Below, piece by piece: positions 21,524 to 33,517 of a DNA stretch of 64,000 nucleotides. The DNA comes from Heliocidaris erythrogramma. Its lineage: Eukaryota > Echinodermata > Echinoidea > Camarodonta > Echinometridae. Every line of letters begins with the position of its first letter. Position 1 is the first letter of the stretch. The notes under the pieces were generated by a model that was not told the origin of the DNA, made no database searches, and was given only the letters and a program-made list of their open reading frames with translations. The stretch is from positions 27,784,453-27,848,452 of the forward strand of contig CM046858.1 of NCBI GenBank assembly GCA_025617745.1, in the 5' to 3' direction. A program made the position numbers and the translations under genes.

Positions 21524-24500
21524 ACTTACTAACCCTATTTTTTTTTTGTATGCCAAGTTTGGTTTTGAAGGGGTTGGATGCATAAACAGCTGGGCCACTC
21601 TCCCTTTAAAAATCCCAATCCGGCATACTAATAGTACACAAAAGCCCCCCCCCCCCCCATAAATGTAGAAGAAATGCAAATAAGCTATCTTTCATATCCC
21701 TCCCCCCTGCTCTCTTTCTGCCTCTCTTTTTTTTTCTCTCTCTCTCTCTTTCCCTCTCTCTCTCTCTATATCTCTTAGGTAGGAATATCAAGGGTAAACC
21801 TAATGGAATTTCTGCCTTTTTAAGCACTCCAACACAGCAAAAAAAAATTTTTTAAAGAAAGAAAATTTTGCTGGCCAGGAAAGGAAATAAATTTGCAATA
21901 CACTGATGTCACCATAAAATATCTTCATTTATTAGATCCCTAAAATGGCAAATATACATAAAACAACCATGCTTATCTGCCTCAAGGATCAAAATACAAT
22001 ACCAATATAATTATACCTGTACTTGCAAGAACACACCACAGAATATATTAGAATATAATCCCAATAAAACAGATATGAAATTACTCTATAAAACCCATGA
22101 AAATTTAATGGTTCTAGATCACAAATAAAAGCAGGTTTACTCATGGTGATTTTGTTTTTTTTATTACATACCCTTGATTATTCACCTCTCAATTATAAAG
22201 AAATTTTATTGCATAAGGACTTTGATTTGATCGAATGACATGGCATAAAGTATCTCTCACCTCTAAAAAAAGCTTATGTAATGCTTTTGACAGCTGTTTT
22301 TTACAAATCATTAAAAAAAATCACTTTATTAATTTTTAAGCTCCTGCCTATAAGTTCCAAGCCAGACACATAAATGTTTTATGAAAATGATTGCAATGTG
22401 AAAGTGTAAGCATGATTTAGCAAGAGGAAGCTTATACAAAGCTCAATGTTTACATTTTACAAATTGTGTGATAAAAGGAAAAAAGGTTTCAGTAGTGACA
22501 ATGTGATTATATACTGCCGTGATTACGCATACCCATTTCTATTTCAAGGGGCAATGCGATCCATACATTCAAGCACTTTTTCCCAGGTAGTAGAGGTACA
22601 TTTTCAAGATAGAAGTAGTATGTACGCAAGTGAATGATTAGTGTGCATGTAGTTATTGGGTCTATCCTAACCCATATGGTGCTGTAAAACATGAAAATCA
22701 TTTTGAAAATCCTCCCCTACCTAATGATGCAAAATGAACATAAAAATGACTTCTTGCTTAATTTCATATGCATATATGGATCTTAGTACATGATAGATCA
22801 GTTAACATTGTAAGGGGGATGAGGAAGTCTTCAATGTTTCTGACATATTTTTTTAATACTCTGGACTTTGTATCAACACAACAGCTCCCTATTCAAATCT
22901 GTAAACAGTGATAATGGAGAGAAAATGTACCTAGTTCACAGCAACATTATATAAATGCAAGACTGGTTTAATGTAAATGTATTTCACAGTACACAACACA
23001 GTGCTCAGTTCATGGGCATACATTATATTTCCCCATGCCTCTATAATGGTGTACGCAATAAATAATACAGTGCATACAATATCACAAACACAAAGCAGCA
23101 TCTTTTCATATTTCATATGATACTATCAAGTCTTGACAAGAGGCATCTCTTATATTCATTGCTTGAAGTTCATCACAAGGTCTGATATGTAGTTATATTT
23201 TGAGAGAATCTGGCTTGAAGTAGTACAGCCATTTTTTGTGCAGAAGGTATTTTTGTTTGGATCAACAAATAAATGACTACTGATTTGATTACGCAACAAG
23301 ATATTGGTACTCCACAAATTTGAAGTATTCACGACAAGTCATAATTCGAGGTAACTCAGAACTAAGCTCTAAATTCAAATTTTTGAATTAATGAATCATA
23401 GATACACAATGTACCTTCTCTTTCAAAATAATTTTTAAGCTGAATAACAAACACAACGAATATTAAAGACAAGTCAACTGTACTTACTTTGTTTTAGCTT
23501 GCGACGTTTCATCAGGCCATCGCGAGCTAAAACAAAGTTGACTTGTGTATAATACTCAACATTATACTACCTGGATGATTGAGAACATTCATAGATATAA
23601 CAAATAAATACATATTAAGATAAATGTTTTCAATAATAATTTCCGAGAAGATTAATGGCTGGATTCATGACTCAGTATGAATACAGTAGTCTGTCTTATT
23701 ATAAATAGTCAGATTGAATAGTAAAATTGCTCTGCGCATAATACCTGGTTTCAATAATATTTTCATTGTGTTTCTTTTCTTTTTTTGTTTTTTGTTCGAT
23801 TTTGTTTAAAGCCACACACTTGTAAACCAAATGATAACAGAAATAATCACATGTTTGGATTCAATGAAGATGATACAAGCTGCTAGCAATGAATTCATGA
23901 AGATTCCAGTGGATTCCCAAAACAGGCATACAAATGTGTTAACACTGCCAGTTCAACTTGCCGCTACATCAAACCTGATGGAATTTCCAATATCACAGTA
24001 ATTTGAGTAGACCACTGATGAAAAAACACTAAGGCCTGTATTCTACATATTCTTTAGTTAACCCTGACTCTGTTTCTGAGCTATTTTATAACCACAGGAA
24101 AACGTAAGACCTCAGTTTAACTTCCTTTGCTGAAATCAACAAACTGAGCTTAAACCCAGCATCAGTTTGAAATTTTATCATAATACATCCCTGAGTGCTT
24201 TACACTAACTCATCCAATAGGAATTTGTACTACATCAAACTCAGATAATCTTGCCACGAATAAGCTGAAATTCAGCCACGAGTTTTAAACCTCAATGTCT
24301 ACATACATTGATTTCCATTAGAAAATCAGTACCCTTATTGCAACGGTTAATGGGAAATTTGGAAACCCCATCACAAGTCCCTTGAAGGGCATTGTAGTTG
24401 CATCCTTAAGGTCTGGTCCCATTTGTGCAATAACGATGATGATAAAGATAAAGATAAATCGTTGCGATATCGCTCAAGCATTGTGGAAAATGAATAGGAA

Positions 24501-27500
24501 TTCTTTGTGGTAGGTCAGACTTCTCTGATATATGATAACGAACCGCCCTCTCTGATTTTATCTCTTCGGTGGAATCGCTTTGCCACTGATTTTCTCAGGA
24601 CAGAGCTCACCGATATTTCTGAGGGCCAATCGTTTTTGCTCCTTCGAGGTGACATTAGTTCAGAAGGATCTTGTGGGTAGTTTCAGACGTGCTGTATTGA
24701 CAGAACCCCACCGATTTCATCGGTCAGGCGTGACAACTTCTATCGTCATTGTTATAGGTACATTTTATATCCGCATACAATATTTTATCATTATCGGACA
24801 AATGTGACCAACCTTTCATACCATAAAAAGTTTAATAACGGTTGCAGAGGAATCAGGTAAAAATCTTCATTGAATCCAACATGGCTAAAAGAGCCAGAAG
24901 GGTGTAACTACACTACTTTATAATTATCAGAACAAGCTACATGTAAAAGGCACATCTGTTTAACAGTTTGTGTGGATCCTTTCTACTCTATATGACAATA
25001 TCCTCCTACATGTACCTATACATGTACAAGATTGTGATCATAACATAAGGGTTTTCTATGCTAATTTCTATACTAAGAGTTCTATAATTATATACATGAT
25101 GCTTGGTTAAAATTTCAACTCGGATCTGTTGATCCAAAGCGTATACCTACTCTAATCTACCAAAAGCTGCATCTACAATATTTCCTACTCTAAAACACTA
25201 TTTAAGAAATTATCTAACATGACTATTAAACTGTATAATGGCACATACCACATTTCATATAAATTTGAACTTTCCCTTTCCAAGGGATTTGTTTACTACT
25301 TCATTTACTACACAAAAGCCAATTCCCTACTATAACTTCAGCCTAAAGTTCAAATATTTCTAACTTTTGTGCATCACCTGCCCACACTGAAAAATACATG
25401 ATTTTTTTTTTCAAGAATCTTTCAACATAATTCCAATTTCTTGCATTAAAGAGGTTTAGCTGAAAGCATGTCCTCAAAAACTTTACCAGATTTTTCTGTA
25501 TTAATCCAAAATCTTAAGCTTGTTCTTTTTCAATCCACATTCAACACTGAAGAAACAATTAATCTCTTGAATGTCTAAATGATCTTGATAAACAGCCTTC
25601 TTGCTAGTACATAAATACATAACACCCTTGGTGTTGACACCAAGGGTGAGGAATTTCAGAAAGTAAAAACCAAGTGCAGTTTCAACCAAAAAGGGTACGG
25701 ACAAGGGTAATAAATCAGTCAATGTCTCTTTCAATCCCCAAAGTTGTTTTGATCCTCCCAAACCACCTCCCTGGGATGTCAAAAGGCCATATTTCACTCA
25801 ATATGGACCAATAAATGTGTCAGTGCATACTTTCAACCTGCAATATTATTTTGGTCCCTCAGATCACCCCATGGTATTCGGTCAAGCCATATTTCTGTCA
25901 ATTTGAAATGAATCATATCACTTCGTTTGACTTTCAATCTTTTATTTAAGGGAAAGTCCATCCCACAAACACCAACTGATAAATGTTCTATGGTTAAAAC
26001 CTGACAGCTGTGAATCTGTTTGGGATTTGAATAAATCAAAATGTAACAACTACCGGTATAAAGAGAATCCGTGCTCATGTCACGAGTTCTACAAGTTGAG
26101 ACTCTACAATATCATTAACATTTCCCTGCTTGTGTTTGTTATATAATATGAACAAAATATAATCTTTTTAAGCTGTGCATTAATAATAGGGTAAATTTCT
26201 GGATATATATATATTCAGTGCAGTGCAAGCATCTCAGCATACCCAATTTAATGCATATTTATATGCATTAATATGAATTTATGCATATCAAAACTTCTTA
26301 CATACATGTACAGATTATGCAGTTCAATACACACATAAATTCTACGTGGTATGCCCAAGTATAATATGACATAGACCTTGTAAACTACTATTACCCTGCT
26401 TTTCTTGGAAAACAACCATGTACATAACATACCAGTTTATCATACATGTATATATGTACTACTTGCAAATATTGCTAGTGGTCCCACTTCTAGAAAGTCT
26501 AATACACATGTACATGTAGTTACTGTAAAATACTCATACAAACACAATAGAATAGGGCAGTGCATCAAAGCTAAGGATATTATTAGCAACTTACAAACGT
26601 TTTTTAACCAAGAAAATGGTCTTAGTTGAAAATCGGTTTTACAGCATTCATAGCTCTATATCACTGCGTAAGGGAAGAAAACTCATATGATACGACATAG
26701 TTAAACAGAAAAGAGTGCACATTCTATGTACGTGTACCATACTTAATAATTAATCGCTTTCATAATTTCAAGTTTCACTCAGATTGTCGGCATTGTTTCA
26801 AATCAGATTGAATCTATTTCAATAATTTTTAGCAAAATAAAACATTAAAAAGAGAGCAGAGAACAAAAGGGTCGACTCTCCCTTCATCCCTATCCATCAT
26901 TCATATTACACAAGTCTGTCACAGATGAAGGACTTGCGAGTGGAACTTAGGTCTTAACAGGTGAAACATAGACTGAAATGAAACAATTCATGAGGCAAAT
27001 CCACCCATACCACACAAATGAATCATTTTCTAATGAAATTTCACAGTAAAGGCCTATTTATACAGGACGGCTGTGAACAGCTTTTTGAAAAAAATGCAGC
27101 AACAAAATCCTATGGTACACACCACATATATTTACTAATCAAACATAAATCTGTATGAATGATAAGGGGTCTATGTTGCAAACAGCATTTTTTAACTCGT
27201 ACAAAACTGCCTCCTTTCATTCATTTACAATATACACATAGTTTGATATATATATTTTTTTTTGGCCTATTTGGCTTTTACAGCGTTTATCTCGTTATGT
27301 CTGATCAAGGCTTAAAAATGCATCAGGCAATCTGTGACAAAATTATGGATGAAATCGCAATCACAAGGGACAATTCTGAAATGATGTAGGTGGATCAGAA
27401 GGAAAGGAATTTACCCATTTGTTAAATATTTGGCACACATCGAGTCTGAAAGACAGACGAACATCCCAACAAAACTCTGTATCATCCTGAAATTCTAGAA

Positions 27501-27824
27501 GGTGCATTCTAGAATAAGAATGAAGAGTAGTTCATGTAACTATTGCATTAAATAGGGGAAAGAAGGAGGGGAAGTGAGGACGCATTAAGCAAAAGGGTAA
27601 AATATGCATCAGGTATCTTAAATAAAAGTGAATCACGTCGCCTTCCCACAAGAAGGCAGTAACTGCCATGTATTGTCAATGGCAGAAATGGCCTTCTTGC
27701 AGGAAGGTGATATCTTCAACCGGTGCTAGAACATAACCCCGGCTTTAGCTTGGCTACCGTTACGGCACTCACAGCTTAGAGCTTGGAAGACTTCTTACAA
27801 GTGTTGACTGTCCTTAACAAGTCT
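21524..27824. other. AT-rich intergenic stretch between OTC and MPC2
   Basis: No convincing exon was found. A small inverted repeat built on GCTAAAACAAAGT lies at about 23480-23545. A slightly GC-richer patch at 24540-24740 includes the palindrome ACCGATTTCATCGGT. The rest is A/T-rich with minor TA and CT repeats. The MPC2 3' UTR should begin at its left-hand edge on the minus strand (below 27825). Confidence 0.45.
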
Positions 27825-30800
27825 TCAAGCTTGGGTCACAGCTGGTGCTACGGACTCTGACACCCCAGCTTCTACTGGAGCCACTGCTGCTGCTGCTGCT
27901 GCAAGCTTTTCCTGCTCTTTTGTGTGTCTACAAAAGCAAAAGAAGAAAATTGTACCACACATTCAAATTTAGATAATTTATTGCACATTGCTAACAAAAG
28001 GTACCCACAAAATAAAATGGCAAAACATGTTCCGTACATTCAGATTTATTTAATGTGTGTACAAACAGAAGATACACACAAAATGAAAATGGTAAAAATT
28101 GTTCCATATTTTCAAATTTCAAATTTCCACAAGGACACAAAGGACGCTTGGATTCTCCACATGTATTGATAGTTCTGTGAATACTGCAAGTGAAGTGTGT
28201 TCTTTTGGGTCAATTTATACTACATCAGGGCCCCCATTTCATAAAACTTGTTATCAATAACAGCTGCCCCATTTCTATGACAAATTTGCTCTCAGTCAAT
28301 CAGATTCGAGAAGTTCAGTAGCTTATAGCAATTACTGTAACTTGTTATTGGTAACAAGTTTTATGAAACTGGGCCCTGGTCAGGCTCTGTGACCTCTCCC
28401 ACATGTTTGTCTTTTTATCATATGCAGCAGCATAAAGTACACTGGAATAATACTTACATGTGGTTCTTGAATGCTAAAAAAAGCCATGGAAAAAGAGGTA
28501 CAAAAGAACAGAACCGCTGCATGTTGCCCCTCCCCAGGAAACTTTATATTCTTAGCTACAACAAAATTGAAAGATCTTTTGAACAAACCCATCTACCTAA
28601 AATAAAGTCATGATTTGTCACATGTATTGACCTAATGATGTTACCAAAACACACCTCTATTAAAGCAAATTGAAGAGCAGCATCTGAATTTGTAAAAAAA
28701 AAAAATAAATAAATAAATAAATGAAAATAAAAGCAATTAAAGGCGGTCAGTCGCCGGTTTCAATGGGGAAAAATCTGTGTTTGCTGATGCTGCAAAATAG
28801 TTCTTGCGCATACGAAATTAGGTCTAGTCGAAAGTATATTGAGGATCAGCGAAATGTCTTTCTCCTCGGCAAAAATCCGCATAGATCGCTGTGATATTGT
28901 AAGTTGTGCTGAATATAGCGAACGAACATGTTTTGCGCTATGTGTATCCTGCAATCTGCTGTCTGACGCCGTACATTATATTTATACTATACTATAGAAC
29001 AAAGCAATTTCATCTTTATTATGGATGACACTTTCAGTATTTCGGAGTTAGCGACAGATATCTCAATTCTAAACGTGGAGGGAGATTTGGAGCCGACTGC
29101 CTGTAAATGTTCAGGAAGGTAGCTGCTGCAGTGCTGATTCAAAACTAGACCGAAATTTTCTGTCTCTCGTTCGTTAGCCTCTTATTTGGATAGGGTCGGC
29201 CATTCACTTAGAGACAGAAACGCTCCATTCACTCGCCTGTGCAAACTCACTGTCAACCGCTTGACAGTAGGCATGTCGTTTTTGTAAATCGTATTATTCA
29301 CATTTTAACAATATTTGTGTAAATTAAATAGATTAGGCCTAGGCTGTATACTTAAACGAACATGTTCAACTTACCAATTTGACTGTTATTCCTTTTAATG
29401 CTCCTTTTTCAGGTAATTCAGGGTCCAAGGTTTTCTCCGTTTGAAAATCTTCCAGCCGTATTCAAACTGTATAGTGTGTGCGTCAATGGGATTTGGTTTG
29501 CACAGGCGAGTGAATGGAGCGTTTCTGTCTCTAAGTGAATGGCCGACCCTATCCAAATAAGAGGCTAACGAACGAGAGACAGAAAATTTCGGTCTAATTC
29601 AAAACGGGCAGACGGATGTGCCCTTGCAAGAGTGAAGGTCATCCCTGCACACTGCGGTGTTCCTGCGGGAAACGTCGCCCGTGCAATGCAACCGGGAACC
29701 CGATGGCGATGACGATGAATCAACTTCAAATGTGAGTACGGTAGATCATTATCTCAGCCTATTTATCCGAACCAAGGTCTATGCAACAAATTCGATCATT
29801 TTTCTTGCGATTTGTCATTGTGTAATAACTAAATTAAGACTCAAGAGAAATATAATTTAATTATAGTGTGAATGTGAGATGTCACAGCCAGGGCCTAGCA
29901 GGCCCCTAGGTCTGAGATAGTGTGTTTGTAAGAATCTTCATTCAAAATGAAACTGAAGAAGGAAGAATGAGAAGAAGAAGAAGGAATCTATTTATAAATG
30001 AAGGTATGCCAAGATGTAATTAGAATCAACACCAGACATGTCAATTGGTGATTGGCGAACTGGCTTCACCTGTGTGAGCTGTGACGAGGTACTCCCCCCC
30101 CCCCCCCCCCCCCTGTAAAAAATACCAACATAAATTTATTTGAAAGGGGGGGGGGGAGTCTAGTACAGGCTTTTGCAAGTCAGAGTCACAGTAATGTTTG
30201 AATGTATACACACATGTATGTATGTATATCTAATTGTGACTCCAAAGATTCAAATACACCTAGTGGTACCAAATATATCAATACAATGGAACCTATTAAT
30301 ATTTTCCCATACAAATTTAATAATTTTATGATTTTTTTTCACCAAAACAGTATTTCTATACTTGAACTTTGAACAGGGTGGAATGTTCACTTTACATTAT
30401 TTACATTTTTCCTTAATTTATTCACTGTTGTTTTCTTACTCAATGTAGAAATTTGTGATGGATCGAGAGAGAGAGCTGATCTAGAACGCGTCACCATCCA
30501 GTTCCTCTGCAGATTCACAGATGTTTACTTGGATTCCATAGCAGCTGTAGAGCCTACCCAACCTGCTGAAGAAAGGCCTGGACCGAGCAGCTGGCCTGCA
30601 TCATGTTGTAGATGTGGTGGAAGATATGTGCCCATGCCAAAGGAGGTAGAGAATGTGTGTGTTGCCATTTCCGCACCTGCGTCATGACTGCTCAATACTT
30701 CACTGATGCATTTCTAAATGGCAATGTCTTGGTTGCATGCATGGCAGCAAGCAACAATGAATTTCCAAGGGACATTCCGAGGTTGAATGAATCGTACCAG

Positions 30801-33476
30801 CATTACAAACATACAAACGTACAAACAGTAATGTTTGAATGTATACACACATGTATGTATGTATGTATGTATGTGTTGGCTCAGTCAGTAGAGCGTCCGC
30901 CTCACAATCGGGAGGTCATGGGTTAGAACCTCGGCCGCGTCATACAAAAAGACGTTAAAAGATGGGAGTTGCTGCTACCTTGTTTGGCGTTCAACAATTG
31001 AAAGGATAGAGCAACGTCGATCTGGTGCACTGCACCTCAACAGTACGACAATACGCCTGACGGTGGACTGTACTGCAACTGAAGAAGAAAAAAATTCACG
31101 TATATATATTCACCATGGGTACTTGGGAGCAGGAAACAGGAGAGTTGTTCCATCATGTGCTACACTGCAGATAAGGTATGCCTATCTATTCCCCACAAGG
31201 GCTTACAAGGGCTTCGTCAATGGAATACGAGACTGAAATCCATTTAACATCAATACTGGTCTTGATTTTTTTTATGTCTCCTTTTATTGTTGAAATTTAG
31301 ATCTGCTGGACATAGAACTGTTATCCTTCTTTTAAAAAATTTAAATTGTTTATTATAGTTCCTGTTTACATTCACCTTTTTCTTAGTGATTGTAGTATGT
31401 ACATGTATGTACAAAAGAAAGCATTTTCTGTGTGTAATCATTTAACATAATATTTACGTTAACATTTATCAGAGAGGAAATATATTCATGTCATTTGAAA
31501 CAAACCAAAAATCTTATCTGATGAAGGGTTTCTGTTATGACATTGTATAAACTTCTTTTAATCTATTTTTCCCTGTGTATTTCAACGCATTCCATGACCA
31601 TGAATACGGTATGTATGTCTTCTGTGATGTTTTTTTTCTATTTATGGTGAATATTTAGTCTGATTTTGTCATGCTGTTTTTAGCTGAATTAGTAGTCCAT
31701 TGGGTTTGCTACATGATGTATATTGTGTGAAGTGAGATGCACATGAATTACATAAACTTCAATAAGAGTTTGCCATTTGGTGATCATAAGAAGTGGTTGA
31801 TCAAAACGATTGTAATATATTGTATCGATGCATGTAATTACAACCAAACAATACCACTTGCCAGCATATAAGTGATTGTGTGTGACGTACATTTAACAAC
31901 ATATCTTTTGTACCTTCATGTATCTGTGTTCCTGACTGTAATCATTTTATTTACCGGTAGGTATTTATGGTATTATAAACTGCAATATTGCAATATTCAA
32001 TGAAAATATCCTTGCCAGCATATTCCTGTGTGAATGTCCATAATATAATGCAATATGAAAACTATACATACATGTATGTCCAAAATAAATCTGCCAGTGA
32101 ACGTTGCCAATTTCAGTTGAATGTTGGGTAGCCTTTGATAATGTGATCACACTAAATAGTGAAGTTGTTTTCCTTCCAAGATTTACTTTTATTGTGATCT
32201 GTATACACTGTTTGTTTTAGAATTTGCTTATACAATATGCATAGATCCACAAACCTTTCCTGAAGTATGCCTACATGTATACTGTTGAAAGTATAGTTTT
32301 ACACTTCTCAGCTGATTTTTGTATTTTATTTATTACAATTTGATATACATGTATTCTAGATCCACAAACTTGCCTTGAAACATGCACATTTAGTGTTGAA
32401 ATAATAGTTTTGCAATATGAAGTTGATTTCTTCTCATACTAGTTGTATAGATTTATCAGCAGTTATATAATTTTTAAGAAACGTATGTATTATGCATACA
32501 GGGACATTTCTGTTAATTTTTTATATGCCATTTGCTATTCCATATGGTATGCCTATACTGTTATAGTAAAGTATCGTTTTATACTACCGAGCTGATTTTT
32601 GTATATATTTTAGTGTTGACAATATAGTTTCAATGTTCAGTTGATTTTTACTCTCACTTGGGTAGTTTTATTACAAGTTATACATGTATTATTTTAAAGA
32701 AACTTAAAAGTATTACATACAGGAACACCTTTTCTACTTTTCTTTTTCCTTGTGATTTGCCATTTGCAATGGCACTGCATGTAACATGTAATGAAGTAAA
32801 GGAAGACAGCATGAAAAAGTACTCTTCATTGTGTGTACGTGTCACAAGTTTTGAAGTATTGTAATCTACATACCTTTTATTTCATTTTATTTTTGTACAG
32901 TGGAGCATCATTAATGAACTTCTTGGAACCAAGGAAATTCCCTCTTTATATCAAAACCTTTTTATACCAGGGCTAAAATACAATAGAATACAAAAAAGTG
33001 GGGACTGGCAAAAATACTGTCTTATAATGAGTTTGTTATACCATTGTACATTATAAGGAGGTTCCACTGTACAATGTATATACATGGAGGAAGGCATATG
33101 GAGTGAGATAGGAGAGAAGAGAAACAGGAGGGAAATAGAGAGAGAGAGAGAACAAGGGAGAAAAATTATCAAGGTCATGAGAGAAAGAGAGAGTGAAAGA
33201 TAAGATAAACGGAACGAGCTAGAATCAGGGCTGTCAAGTAAAGTTTTCCTCCTCAAGTTTATCAATACAAAATTAAGATTAATCTATAATTCTATTATCA
33301 GGCCCCCTTTTTTTTCTTCTTTTAAAAATAATTCCTGTCAACTCTTTGCACGATGGCCATTCACTTAGTGTCCAGTTTTTAAAGATTGATTCCCCTCTTT
33401 CGAAATCAGCCAGAGAAGAGAAAGGGAAGAGAAAGAGGAGGGAGAGAGGGAACAAGGGAGATAAATTATCAAGGTC

Positions 33477-33517
<41 letters not shown>

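Larger units (their letters stand above)
29021..31236 (+). pseudogene. broken gene with cysteine-rich segment and P2X7 C-terminal (ballast)-like domain
   Basis: Candidate exon 1 (29021-29118) starts MDDTFSISELATDISILN and ends ACKCSG with a GT donor. Exon 2 (29612-29731) continues RMCPCKSEGHPCTLRCSCG, a CXC-like cysteine-rich motif. Exon 3 (from 30449) encodes CCRCGGRYVPMPKE, then in another frame ECVCCHFRTCVMTAQYF and FPRDIPRLNESYQHYK. After an inserted SINE the domain resumes at 31108-31236 with HHGYLGAGNRRVVPSC. These pieces line up with the zinc-binding intracellular ballast of vertebrate P2X7 (GNCQPMP, CVCC, GAGNRRVIPSC), but no channel part is present. At least one frameshift (near 30645) and the SINE break it, and an acidic stretch after exon 2's cysteines is also out of frame. 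Not expected to make a full product. Confidence 0.7.

Noticed and set aside
30874-30945. A functional tRNA-Val gene
   Set aside because: The tRNA-like head is degenerate and continues into a SINE body with an A-rich tail.
29021-31236. A P2X7 receptor gene
   Set aside because: Only the intracellular ballast-like domain is present; no transmembrane or ATP-binding parts were found.
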